A DNA stretch of 34,192 nt from Pelagibacterales bacterium SAG-MED10 (GTDB lineage: Bacteria > Pseudomonadota > Alphaproteobacteria > Pelagibacterales > Pelagibacteraceae): assembly GCA_014654235.1 (NCBI GenBank), contig JACWDH010000005.1, positions 1-34,192 of the forward strand. Reading direction: 5' to 3'. Positions 10,815 through 18,937 of the stretch are shown here, one piece after another. A program made the position numbers and the translations under genes. The notes under the pieces were generated by a model. It was not told the DNA's origin. It made no database searches and saw nothing but the letters and a program-made list of their open reading frames with translations. The stretch's first letter is position 1, and each line of letters opens with the position of its first letter.

Positions 10815-12968
10815 TTAGGCTATTCCTAAGTGTCTCTTTCTTTTATCGACCCAAGTTCTTATCAAATTATCAAAAATTAACCCTATAAATGCTACACAAA
10901 TTCCTAATGTCAGGCCTATACCTGCACCATTTTTATCAGACAAAGCTTTTAAAATATATTGCCCCAAATCTTCTGTGCCAATAAATGCCCCGATAATTAC
11001 CATAAATAAAGCAAAAACTATTGTTTGATTTAAACCAAGCATCATGTGAGGAAAAGCTAATGGGAATTCAATTTTTGTTAATCTTTGAAACTTATTTACA
11101 CCAGACATCGTTGCAGCTTCATGTAAACCTACTGGAACACTTCTAAGACCTTCAATTGTATATCTAGTTGCAGGAATTGTTGCGTAAACTATTACAGCAA
11201 TTAAAACTGATGTGTCTGTTATTCCAAATAACATCATTACCGGAATTAAATATACAAACGATGGAAAGGTTTGAAATATATCACAAACTCCTAACATAAA
11301 TTTCGCTGCACTTTTGCTTTGAAAACACAAGGTTCCAACTGTAAAACCAATCAAACACGAAACTATAACTCCAAAAGTTGCCATGTATGTTGTAACCAAT
11401 GCTCTATCCCACCATGGACTAAGAGCTATGAACAAAGTTAATCCGCATACTACTAACGCTGATCTAATTCCACCAATTAAATAACCAGCCCCAACTACTA
11501 AAACTATAGTAGCAATAGCAGGCATTCTTAAATAGAGTGCTCGCATTGGCTGGAGTACATCTTGAATTAACCATGTATTAAATGCTTTTATATAAACAAA
11601 GAATGTATCAAAGATCCAGTCAACTCCTTTATTCCAAAAGTCAGCAGTTGATATTCCTTTATTATGAGGAATTTCAAATAAGTAATTAAATGTATCTTTG
11701 AATAAAAAAGTTCCTATATAAGCAAGTACAATTCCTATTATAAATGCTCCAATAAAAAATATAGTATTCTTATTTCTTTCGAAGAATGAAAGATTACCAA
11801 AATAATCTGTTTGTTTATTTGCCCATGCCAATGACATTTTATCTAATAATATTGCAATTAGACTGATGCACAAACCTGCCTCTAGAGCTAATCCAATATT
11901 AAGCTGATTAAGAGCTAACAATAAATTAAAACCCAAACCTTTCGCTCCAATAAAAGCTGAAATAACTGCCATTGAAAAACAAACCATAATCACCTGGTTA
12001 ACTCCGATCAGTATATCTCTTCTAGCTGTAGGAATTAATACTTTGAACATTAGTTGCCAATTATTACATCCACTCATTCTGCCAGCCTCGATTACTTCAG
12101 GAGGTATGGCTCTTAATCCTAATAAAGTTAATAATATCATTGGTGGAATGGCAACTATCATAGTTATAATCACTGCTGCATGATCACCAACTCCAAATAA
12201 AACTAATGCAGGAACTAAAACTGCATATTGTGGCATAGTTTGCATCACTAAAAGTATTGGATATAAAGCTTTTTCAACACGTTTACTTTTAAATGCAGAT
12301 ATACCAAGGCCTAGACCAAATATAAATGATAATGGTGCTGCCACTAATATAAATGATAAAGTTTGCATCGATGGTTTCCATTGACCAAAAACAGAAATGT
12401 AAACCATAGTCAAACCAGCAAAGATAGCTAAACCTTTGCCACTCAATTTGTAAGATAATATTGTTGCACCCGCAGCAACTATGGTCCATGGTAAGCCTGG
12501 AAGTTCGGCCCATGGATTGGCATCAATAAAATCCCAACTTGTAAATGCAACAATAGTTTCTAGTCCACCTAATAAAATCTCTCTAATTAACTCAATAATG
12601 AAAGTCATAAAACCTGTTAGATTTCTACTAATTTGTAAAAGAAGAGGTCTAGTTTTAAATTCTTGTGTGTCTTCATTCCAGAACTCCATTGGCATCCAAT
12701 CGTTCATTAAGAAAAATAGTGAGTCATTTATCCAAATGGGCAACCAACCAAGTAATGGGGGCAATCTCCAAAATACATCAAAAGCATAATATCTCACCTC
12801 TTTGCCTGCAAAAACAAAGGTACTTTGGTTAGGGTCTTTAATAAACTCTGCCTGACCTCTTATAAATTTATATGTTTCAGGAACTTCGATAGCAAAACAT
12901 AATGCAAAAAAAACAATTAATAAAAATAACCACTGAAATATTTTTGGATTTTTTTTTAGAAATTCCAT
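10815..12968 (-). CDS. tmoW: TMAO / glycine betaine-type ABC transporter permease with two permease domains
   Basis: 717 residues, made of two tandem ProW-type permease domains. The first has an EAA loop around 292-317 (EAGRMSGCNNWQLMFKV). The second has one around 620-645 (HEAATMSGVNKFQRLTKI). A roughly 190-residue leader with extra hydrophobic segments precedes the first. Fused double permeases are a known feature of TmoW and of related SAR11 betaine transporters. It lies 3 bases after the ATPase gene and is the third transporter component. The transported substrate is inferred from the neighbouring tdm and tmm; SAR11 transporters of this type are known to be broad for betaine-like compounds, so TMAO may be one of several. 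Confidence 0.9.
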   Translation of the reverse strand: MEFLKKNPKIFQWLFLLIVFFALCFAIEVPETYKFIRGQAEFIKDPNQSTFVFAGKEVRYYAFDVFWRLPPLLGWLPIWINDSLFFLMNDWMPMEFWNEDTQEFKTRPLLLQISRNLTGFMTFIIELIREILLGGLETIVAFTSWDFIDANPWAELPGLPWTIVAAGATILSYKLSGKGLAIFAGLTMVYISVFGQWKPSMQTLSFILVAAPLSFIFGLGLGISAFKSKRVEKALYPILLVMQTMPQYAVLVPALVLFGVGDHAAVIITMIVAIPPMILLTLLGLRAIPPEVIEAGRMSGCNNWQLMFKVLIPTARRDILIGVNQVIMVCFSMAVISAFIGAKGLGFNLLLALNQLNIGLALEAGLCISLIAILLDKMSLAWANKQTDYFGNLSFFERNKNTIFFIGAFIIGIVLAYIGTFLFKDTFNYLFEIPHNKGISTADFWNKGVDWIFDTFFVYIKAFNTWLIQDVLQPMRALYLRMPAIATIVLVVGAGYLIGGIRSALVVCGLTLFIALSPWWDRALVTTYMATFGVIVSCLIGFTVGTLCFQSKSAAKFMLGVCDIFQTFPSFVYLIPVMMLFGITDTSVLIAVIVYATIPATRYTIEGLRSVPVGLHEAATMSGVNKFQRLTKIEFPLAFPHMMLGLNQTIVFALFMVIIGAFIGTEDLGQYILKALSDKNGAGIGLTLGICVAFIGLIFDNLIRTWVDKRKRHLGIA

Positions 12969-12971
12969 AGT

Positions 12972-14003
12972 TTAATTTCCATTTTTCCTTCCACCAAAAA
13001 CTGTATTAATTATCTTTGTAGGATTAATAGAGCCTATAATTTTATTATTGCCATCTATAACTCCCACAGTTTTTTCTTGGGTTAAAATTTTTTCAGCAAC
13101 ATTTTCAATAATCTCATTTTTTGAAACTCTTAAGTCACCTAAATTATCACTTGCAGATTGATCCATTACATCTTCAATTAACAAAACTTTTTCCCTTGGT
13201 ACTTCTTCTGTAAATTTCCTCACATATTCAGTTGCAGGATTTAAAACTATTTTAGCGGGTGTATCTAATTGTTCAATGATACCATCTTTCATAATTGCTA
13301 TTCGATCAGCCAGCTTTAAAGCTTCATCAAAATCGTGAGTGATGAACATTATAGTTTTTTGCAATTTATCTTGAAGTCTTAAAAATTCATCCTGCATTTC
13401 TTTTCGGATCAAAGGATCTAATGCTGAAAAAGGCTCATCTAAAAACCAAATATCTGGTTCAACAGCTAAGGATCTTGCAATACCTACTCTTTGCTGTTGT
13501 CCGCCTGAAAGTTCTCTTGGAAAATAATTTTCTCTTCCATCTAGTCCAACTAACTTAACCATATCCATTGCCTTACTAATGCTATCGTCAGTATTAATTC
13601 CCTTAATTTGCAGTGGAAATGCTATATTTTCTACAACAGTTTTGTGTGGTAACAGTGCAAAGCTCTGAAAAACCATTCCCATTTTATTTCTTCTAAGATC
13701 AATTAATTCTTTGTTGTTTAACTCTAATAAATCTTGACCCTCTATAAAAATTTTTCCACCTGTTGCATCTGTCAATCTTGAAATACATCTAAGTAATGTT
13801 GATTTGCCTGATCCAGATAAACCCATAACAACTAACATTTCTCCTTTTGTTACTTCAAAAGAAGCATTGTTAACTCCGACTATACATCCATTTTCTTGAA
13901 AAGTTTTTGCGTCAACGTTTCCATTGGCTTCTTGAAGCATTTTTTCGGCATTTTCTCCAAAAATTTTATAAACAGACTCACATTTAATAACTGCTTCAGA
14001 CAT
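12972..14003 (-). CDS. tmoV: TMAO / glycine betaine-type ABC transporter ATPase (ProV family)
   Basis: 343 residues. Walker A GLSGSGKST is at 61-69, the ABC signature LSGGQQQR at 165-172, Walker B IWFLDEP at 185-191, and the H-loop THD at 222-224. An N-terminal extension of about 50 residues before the core and a C-terminal half-CBS-like segment (VGVIDGNNKIIGSI) are typical of the ProV/OpuAA group, where the C-terminal part senses ionic strength. It energises the TmoW permease. The gene sits between the unknown membrane protein and tmoW, separated from the latter by 3 bases. Start is the ATG at 14003, with a 66-base AT-rich gap upstream that contains a 15-base palindrome at 14028-14042. Confidence 0.93.
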   Translation of the reverse strand: MSEAVIKCESVYKIFGENAEKMLQEANGNVDAKTFQENGCIVGVNNASFEVTKGEMLVVMGLSGSGKSTLLRCISRLTDATGGKIFIEGQDLLELNNKELIDLRRNKMGMVFQSFALLPHKTVVENIAFPLQIKGINTDDSISKAMDMVKLVGLDGRENYFPRELSGGQQQRVGIARSLAVEPDIWFLDEPFSALDPLIRKEMQDEFLRLQDKLQKTIMFITHDFDEALKLADRIAIMKDGIIEQLDTPAKIVLNPATEYVRKFTEEVPREKVLLIEDVMDQSASDNLGDLRVSKNEIIENVAEKILTQEKTVGVIDGNNKIIGSINPTKIINTVFGGRKNGN

Positions 14004-14069
14004 AAATTATTAATAAGTTATACGAAAATTAATTGAATTAATATCTATATAATAATTGTTTCTCCTTAA

Positions 14070-14621
14070 TTAAAAATTTTTGATGTAATAAATTCTAGTA
14101 TCAATGCCAGTGCTCAAAAAACTTAATGCCTCCCCACTTACTGAGATTTTTTCATCAACCCCAACATTATTTCCACTTACTGTAAAACCTGCAAAACATT
14201 TATTTTTTTCTTCATCCCACTCAACAAATGTCTCATCAATTTTATTGCCATTAATTGTATAAATTTCATGTGCTCTAAAATTGAGGAAATTAGCTCCCAT
14301 TATTGCTCTTTGAGGGATAAGTTTTGTAGCTTTGCAAACTTTCTCATAAACCTCGTCAGATAATCTATGATGATCAGTTCCATCAAAAGTAACTAAAATT
14401 CCAGATGGCAGAGTTGAAATTAATTCATTTAATTTTCTCTCCTCTGCAATTCTTTCCTCTTCGATTTTCATCCTTTTAACTAAATCTTCACCTTCTCCAA
14501 AAATATTATTTAATATAAAAAAAGATAAGATTATAATTAATGTAATAATTACTAATGCCCCAAACTGTCTAACAGACTCTGGTAATTCTTTTAATTTAGT
14601 AAAATAATTTTGTTGAGACAT
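14070..14621 (-). CDS. Membrane-anchored protein of unknown function within the transporter operon
   Basis: 183 residues if started at the ATG at 14621 (MSQQNYFTKL), which overlaps the stop of the MORN gene as TAATG. A longer reading would need a TTG at 14678 inside the MORN gene and is less likely. One hydrophobic segment (about 20-42, FGALVIITLIIILSFFIL) is followed by a charged, probably coiled region rich in Glu, Arg and Lys (about 48-65). A soluble domain of about 115 residues follows. The topology suggests an N-terminally anchored periplasmic or cytoplasmic domain. No family recognised. It is coupled to the MORN gene and lies directly before the ABC ATPase, so an accessory role in transport or envelope is possible but unproven. 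Confidence 0.75.
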   Translation of the reverse strand: MSQQNYFTKLKELPESVRQFGALVIITLIIILSFFILNNIFGEGEDLVKRMKIEEERIAEERKLNELISTLPSGILVTFDGTDHHRLSDEVYEKVCKATKLIPQRAIMGANFLNFRAHEIYTINGNKIDETFVEWDEEKNKCFAGFTVSGNNVGVDEKISVSGEALSFLSTGIDTRIYYIKNF

Positions 14622-14998
14622 TATTCTTGTAATTTTCCGTTTTTCCAGATTCCTGATTTTTGTTTTCCATCTGCCCAAGTAAATGTTCCTTTACCATTCA
14701 TAAAACCATTAGCCCACTCTCCATCGTATGTGGAGCCATCTGGGAATGTTAAAAGTCCTTGTCCACTCCACACACTGTTTTCAAATTCACCTTTATAGAT
14801 ATATCCATTAGGCCAAGTTTCTACTCCCTGACCTTGCTTTTTTGTTGCAACCCACTCACCTTCATAAGTGGTTTTATCTGTATAAACCCATTTTCCATAT
14901 CCATTTTCACAATTTCCCTCTTTACATCCAGTGCTTCGGGCAAAAACTGATGTAACGACAAAAAAAGTTAGAAGTAATAATATGGGAATTTTTTTCAT
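14621..14998 (-). CDS. Secreted MORN-repeat protein
   Basis: 125 residues. The first 20 (MKKIPILLLLTFFVVTSVFA) form a clear Sec signal peptide. The mature part holds four to five MORN repeats of about 23 residues, seen as YEGEW, YKGEF, YDGEW and SGIW with intervening GxGxxxWxxG segments. MORN repeats form small beta-hairpin sheets that bind lipids or proteins; no enzymatic function is implied. Two cysteines follow the signal peptide (positions 25 and 30). It starts about 25 bases beyond the terminator of tmoX and is translationally coupled to the membrane-anchored gene downstream. The reason for a MORN protein inside an osmolyte transport operon is unknown. Confidence 0.85.
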   Translation of the reverse strand: MKKIPILLLLTFFVVTSVFARSTGCKEGNCENGYGKWVYTDKTTYEGEWVATKKQGQGVETWPNGYIYKGEFENSVWSGQGLLTFPDGSTYDGEWANGFMNGKGTFTWADGKQKSGIWKNGKLQE

Positions 14999-15022
14999 GA
15001 ATTTATTTTACACAAAATCAAA

Positions 15023-15054
15023 TAAAAAAAAATCCCCCCCAACATTGTTGGGGG
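15023..15054 (-). terminator. Rho-independent terminator downstream of tmoX
   Basis: On the minus strand an 8-bp GC-rich stem CCCCCAAC / GTTGGGGG with a 3-base loop (AAT) is followed by GGA and a run of nine T. It lies about 25 bases after the tmoX stop and before the MORN gene on the same strand. The stem is the strongest in this half of the window. It could end most tmoX transcripts and lower expression of the ATPase and permease genes behind it. Confidence 0.88.
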
Positions 15055-15078
15055 AGACTCTGAATTTAACTTTTATCC

Positions 15079-16026
15079 CTACTTAGTAAAAGCTTGCCAA
15101 ACTGACTTATTATCAGCTAACCATTTTTTAGCTGCATCTTCATGAGTCATCTTATCCATATCGACTAAAGCTGCCATTGCTCCAATTTGACTTGTAGAGA
15201 ATGACATTTTTTTAAATGCTTTAGCTGCATTTGGATGAGTTTTTGGAAAATCCTCATTAACTGCTTTTTTCAGATAGCCATCTGGAGAACCACATTTTCC
15301 ATCTCCACCATCTTCTGGTCTGCAACCTGCAGTGTATGGAGGAAAGTCAATAAATGTAAAACCAGCACCATCAGTAAAGTTTGGTGTCCAATTGAAAATT
15401 ATTGTTCCTCTTCCTTCTTTTTCAGCAGCTGCTAATTCAGCCCAAAGCGCATCTGCACTTCCAGCAAATTTTACCCACCAAAGGTCACCTAAACCTAAAG
15501 CGTCAACCCTTTGAGGTATTAAATCACCATGCCAAGTTTGTGGACCTTCCAACATTCTTCCTTTTCCATTTGGTGAATCAGGTGTTGTGAAGTTTTTAGC
15601 ACAGTCAGGATTTTTTAAAGCTGTCCAGTCTGGAAGACCAGGGCATAATCCTTTGTCTGTAACCCAGTTAGGATATCCCATATCTTCAAGTGTTCTTGCT
15701 TCATGATCTCCCCAATCAAGTAAGCCACCTTTGTCTAGAGCTGTTGTAAATGATTTACCAAATGCAGATTCCCATACTTCGTGAGATATAGTTACATCTC
15801 CAATTCTGATTGACTCGTAAACTGCCTGTGAGTCAGCATTTACATATTTAACATTGTTACCCATGCTTTCGAAAATTCCACCAATAACATAAGCCATTAC
15901 AATTTGACTTGACCAGTTATGAGTTGGGATAACGATGGGTTTTTTGCTATCTGCAGCATTAGAAATTCCTGCAAAACTAACTACAGAAATTATAAGAGCA
16001 GATAATAATGATATTATTTTTTTCAT
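15079..16026 (-). CDS. tmoX: TMAO / glycine betaine-type periplasmic substrate-binding protein
   Basis: 315 residues with a signal peptide (MKKIISLLSALIISVVSFAG, cleaved near ISNA-ADS, residue 24). It belongs to the OpuAC/ProX family: THNWSSQ, DSQAVYESIRIGDVTISHEVW and FNWTPNF are family blocks. Several tryptophans (38, 85, 105, 134, 165, 183, 184, 213) are available for the aromatic cage that binds quaternary amines or TMAO. Four cysteines (128, 142, 235, 245) pair naturally as two short periplasmic loops. The gene starts with a strong GAGGGG ribosome site and is divergent from tdm, which supports TMAO as a ligand. Glycine betaine, choline or DMSP cannot be excluded. A terminator follows it, as expected for a highly expressed binding protein. 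Confidence 0.92.
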   Translation of the reverse strand: MKKIISLLSALIISVVSFAGISNAADSKKPIVIPTHNWSSQIVMAYVIGGIFESMGNNVKYVNADSQAVYESIRIGDVTISHEVWESAFGKSFTTALDKGGLLDWGDHEARTLEDMGYPNWVTDKGLCPGLPDWTALKNPDCAKNFTTPDSPNGKGRMLEGPQTWHGDLIPQRVDALGLGDLWWVKFAGSADALWAELAAAEKEGRGTIIFNWTPNFTDGAGFTFIDFPPYTAGCRPEDGGDGKCGSPDGYLKKAVNEDFPKTHPNAAKAFKKMSFSTSQIGAMAALVDMDKMTHEDAAKKWLADNKSVWQAFTK

Positions 16027-16058
16027 TTTTTCCCCTCGATTATTAATATTAATGAGAA

Positions 16059-16087
16059 AGTATGTTCTGATTTAAAGGTATAGTCAA
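16059..16087 (-). promoter_or_regulatory. Candidate promoter of tmoX
   Basis: On the minus strand TTGACT (16082-16087) is separated by exactly 17 bases from CATACT (16059-16064), upstream of the tmoX ribosome site. The -35 matches 5 of 6 and the -10 matches 4 of 6 sigma70 consensus bases. An ATTAATATTAAT palindrome (16042-16053) lies just downstream and could be an operator. Confidence 0.45.
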
Positions 16088-16139
16088 CTCGTTTTCAGTA
16101 TAATATGGTCACAATAAAATTATTATAAAAACATTGAAG
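16088..16139 (+). promoter_or_regulatory. Candidate -10 element and leader of tdm
   Basis: A perfect TATAAT at 16099-16104 lies 35 bases upstream of the tdm ATG at 16140. No convincing -35 is seen at 16-18 bases. The element lies back to back with the candidate tmoX promoter, so a single regulator bound here could control import and demethylation of TMAO together. This is inferred from position only. Confidence 0.35.
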
Positions 16140-18479
16140 ATGTTAGGAATTAGTAAAGAAATAAAATATCCCGGACTAAATATTTTACCACCAGGGGTTG
16201 AAAGACATGTTGTAAATGGTGGTGGTCTTACTGCTTTTCATATTTTCCCTGACGATGAGATAGAGATAATCAATAACGAAGGTAATCAAATTTGTGAAAT
16301 TATCTGTTTCAATAAAGACGGAAAATCAGATGTAGGTATTTTAAATCTTAAAAGTAACAACAATAAAAATTTTATTAGAGATATCTTAAGTAGAAAAGAT
16401 GAAAGTATATTAGCAACGAATTATCAACTTAAAAAACTAAATTTAAATATTTCAAATTCAAAATCCTCAATCGTATTTGATATTGAGAGTCAAATTGGCG
16501 AAAAAATTAAATTAAAGTCTAAAGATAATTGTTTTGCAATATTTGCAGCTCCTGGACAAGACATGGATGTTACAAAGCAAAATCCACCTACCGATTTAAT
16601 TATTTATATTAAAAGAGCAAATATTATTGATGACAAAGAATTGAATGTAATTCCAAATCCTGTCTTTGAACCCTTGCATGAGGAAAATATTAATAAAGCG
16701 AGCAGTATATCATACGAAGTTAAAGAAGGTGATTACATTCAAGTGATAAGTCCTACTGGAAGACAATGTTCAGACTTTGTAGCATTTGACACAAGGAAAC
16801 TAGAAAAAGGAATTGAGAAAGGGTTGGATTGGCAAACAACAAGAACTTTCATGGGAAATACATTTCCAGGACCAGGATTATTTTCTAAATTTTATGATAC
16901 TGACCACGAACCTTTGGTAGAAGTAATTAGAGATACAGTTGGTAAACATGATACTTTTAATCTTGCCTGTACTTCAAAGTACTATGAGGATGCCGGTTAT
17001 TTTGGCCATGCAAATTGCTCTGATAATTTGTCAGAAAGTATGTCTAAGTACGGTCTTCAGAAGCAAAAAGGTTGGCACGCAATTAATTTATTTTTTAATA
17101 CTTCTGAGGGTGGATTAAACTCAGTTGTTTCAGATGAATCATATTCACGTCCTGGTGATTATGTCATGTTTAGAGCCTTAAAAGATTTAACTATTGGAAC
17201 TACAGCATGTCCAAGTGATATAGATCCTTGTAATTCGTGGAATCCAACCAATATTTTTGTTAGAACATATGACAAAAAAAAAGAATTTACTAAATCATTT
17301 GCATTTAGGATGAAAACAGACTCTGAAAAAAAACTCACAAGAAATTCTGGCTTTTATGAAAGAACATCCATGCTAACTAGAAATTTTATAGATGCCAGAG
17401 GTTTTTGGCTTCCAAATGATTACACAAAACATGGGCTTGTTAATGAGTACAACGCTTGCAGAAATGATGCGGTTTTAATCGACTTATCCTCGTTAAGAAA
17501 ATTTGAAATTATTGGCCCTGATGCAGAAGAGTTATTAAATTATACACTTACAAGAAACATTAAAAAATTATCGGTAGGTCAAGTTGTGTATTCTGCGATG
17601 TGCTACGAAAATGGAATGATGTTTGATGATGGTACTCTTTTACGATTAAGTGAGACTGGTTTTAGATGGATTTGTGGAGATGAATATGGCGGCGAATGGT
17701 TAAAAGAAATTGCAAAAAAGAAAAATTTCAATGCAAACATTAAAAATTCAACAGACCAAATAAGTAACGTTTCATTGCAAGGGCCAAAAAGTAGAGAAAT
17801 TTTAAAAAAAATAATTTTTACACCTCCAACTCAACCTTCCATAGATGAACTTGGTTGGTTTAGGTTTAGCATTTGTAGAATAGAAGAGTTGCAAGGAATA
17901 CCATTGATTGTTTCTAGAACTGGTTATACTGGTGAGTTAGGTTATGAAATTTGGTGTCACCCTAAACATGCTCCTGAAGTCTGGGATAAATTAATGGAAG
18001 CAGGAAAAGAAGATGGTTTGATTCCTGCAGGATTTGGAGCTTTAGACAAACTTAGAATTGAAGCAGGATTAATTTTATTTGGTAATGAGTTTGATGGTCA
18101 ACAAGATCCTTTTGAAGCAGGAATTGGTTTTGCTATTCCATTGAAAACAAAAGAAGAGGATTTTATTGGTAAAGAAGAATTAATAAAAAGAAAAAATAAC
18201 CCTCAAAAAAAACTTGTTGGGTTGGAATTAGCTGGTAAAGAAATTGCTGGTCATGGTGACTGTGTTCATATTGGAAGATCTCAAGTTGGTGTGGTTACAA
18301 GTGGATGCCTATCCTCAACTTTAAATAAAAATATAGCACTCTGTAGAATTGATATGCAGTATTCAGAGATTGGGACTGAGGTTGAAGTTGGTAAAATTGA
18401 TGGTCATCAAAAAAGAATAGCTGCCAAAGTAGTTGCCTTTCCTTTTTATGACCCAACTAAGTCTAGAGTAAGATCATAA
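16140..18479 (+). CDS. tdm: Trimethylamine N-oxide demethylase
   Basis: 779 residues from the ATG at 16140; a TTG two codons upstream is the other possible start. The N-terminal half contains a DUF1989 domain (about 185-380) with cysteines at 210 (GRQCSDF), 277 (NLACTSKYY) and 357 (GTTACPSD), in the place where Tdm coordinates zinc. The C-terminal half (about 405-779) is a GcvT/aminomethyltransferase-like THF-binding domain, with SRTGYTGELGYEIW as a family block. This two-domain combination is the hallmark of Tdm, which converts TMAO to dimethylamine and formaldehyde, with the second domain capturing formaldehyde as methylene-THF. It is divergent from the transporter and first in a long plus-strand run. 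Confidence is high because architecture and neighbours agree. Confidence 0.94.
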   Translation: MLGISKEIKYPGLNILPPGVERHVVNGGGLTAFHIFPDDEIEIINNEGNQICEIICFNKDGKSDVGILNLKSNNNKNFIRDILSRKDESILATNYQLKKLNLNISNSKSSIVFDIESQIGEKIKLKSKDNCFAIFAAPGQDMDVTKQNPPTDLIIYIKRANIIDDKELNVIPNPVFEPLHEENINKASSISYEVKEGDYIQVISPTGRQCSDFVAFDTRKLEKGIEKGLDWQTTRTFMGNTFPGPGLFSKFYDTDHEPLVEVIRDTVGKHDTFNLACTSKYYEDAGYFGHANCSDNLSESMSKYGLQKQKGWHAINLFFNTSEGGLNSVVSDESYSRPGDYVMFRALKDLTIGTTACPSDIDPCNSWNPTNIFVRTYDKKKEFTKSFAFRMKTDSEKKLTRNSGFYERTSMLTRNFIDARGFWLPNDYTKHGLVNEYNACRNDAVLIDLSSLRKFEIIGPDAEELLNYTLTRNIKKLSVGQVVYSAMCYENGMMFDDGTLLRLSETGFRWICGDEYGGEWLKEIAKKKNFNANIKNSTDQISNVSLQGPKSREILKKIIFTPPTQPSIDELGWFRFSICRIEELQGIPLIVSRTGYTGELGYEIWCHPKHAPEVWDKLMEAGKEDGLIPAGFGALDKLRIEAGLILFGNEFDGQQDPFEAGIGFAIPLKTKEEDFIGKEELIKRKNNPQKKLVGLELAGKEIAGHGDCVHIGRSQVGVVTSGCLSSTLNKNIALCRIDMQYSEIGTEVEVGKIDGHQKRIAAKVVAFPFYDPTKSRVRS

Positions 18480-18484
18480 ATTAA

Positions 18485-18835
18485 ATGCCGAAAGACAAAA
18501 AAACTCTTCTAAATTTTTGGGAAGATCAAATGAGACAATCTCATACTTCAAGTAACTATTTTTTTAGAAAATCACCTTCTCACTATCACATGATGTTATT
18601 AGTAATGTCTGCCTACAAAGAAAATAAAAAATTATCTGTTGAACAACTAAAAACTAAACTATTCAAAACATCGAGGCCAAAATCGGCTTTAATCATTAAT
18701 GAAGCTTGCGAAAAAGGATTCTTCTTATTAGAAAAAACTTCAACAGATCAAAGAATTAAAAATATCAAGCCAAGTGACTCTTTTATCAAAGAGTTCAATG
18801 AATATTTAACTACTCTTAAAAATATAAGCTATTAA
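18485..18835 (+). CDS. Small winged-helix (MarR-like) transcriptional regulator
   Basis: 116 residues. A helix-rich N-terminal part (HYHMMLLVMSAYKENKKLSVEQLKTKL, of which the second half is the first DNA-binding helix) is followed by SRPKSALIINEACEKGF as the likely recognition helix. The wing contains STDQRIKNIKPS, the Asp-x-Arg pattern of MarR-type wings. It begins 5 bases after the tdm stop, so it is probably co-transcribed. It is the only regulator visible in the amine cluster. It lies just ahead of an 11-bp palindrome. I infer local control of the amine genes; the ligand is unknown. Family assignment is by pattern only and other winged-helix families are possible. Confidence 0.65.
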   Translation: MPKDKKTLLNFWEDQMRQSHTSSNYFFRKSPSHYHMMLLVMSAYKENKKLSVEQLKTKLFKTSRPKSALIINEACEKGFFLLEKTSTDQRIKNIKPSDSFIKEFNEYLTTLKNISY

Positions 18836-18856
18836 GCACAAATTTCAGTTAAGTTT

Positions 18857-18883
18857 AAAGTATATATTTTATATATATACTTT
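18857..18883. repeat. Perfect 11-bp inverted repeat: operator or weak terminator
   Basis: AAAGTATATAT (18857-18867) and ATATATACTTT (18873-18883) are exact inverted copies separated by TTTAT. The repeat lies in the 102-base gap between the regulator and the FAD oxidoreductase. The right arm runs into five T residues, so the fold could terminate transcription. Its AT-rich symmetry would also suit a MarR-type dimer. The composition makes chance palindromes more likely than usual. Confidence 0.5.
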
Positions 18884-18937
18884 TTAGTTCTAAAAATAAT
18901 TATATTAATTCTACTTTGTAAAAAATAAGGTTTTAAA

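Noticed and set aside
14028-14042. ATTAATT-G-AATTAAT palindrome upstream of tmoV as an operator
   Set aside because: Made only of A and T apart from the centre in a very AT-rich gap, so chance is a sufficient explanation.
14621-14678. Extended N-terminus of the 183-aa membrane protein
   Set aside because: It would use a TTG inside the MORN gene; the ATG at 14621 overlapping the MORN stop is the pattern used by neighbouring genes.
16134-18479. Plain aminomethyltransferase (GcvT) or dimethylglycine dehydrogenase
   Set aside because: The GcvT-like half is joined to an N-terminal DUF1989 domain with conserved cysteines, the Tdm architecture, and no FAD-binding motif is present.
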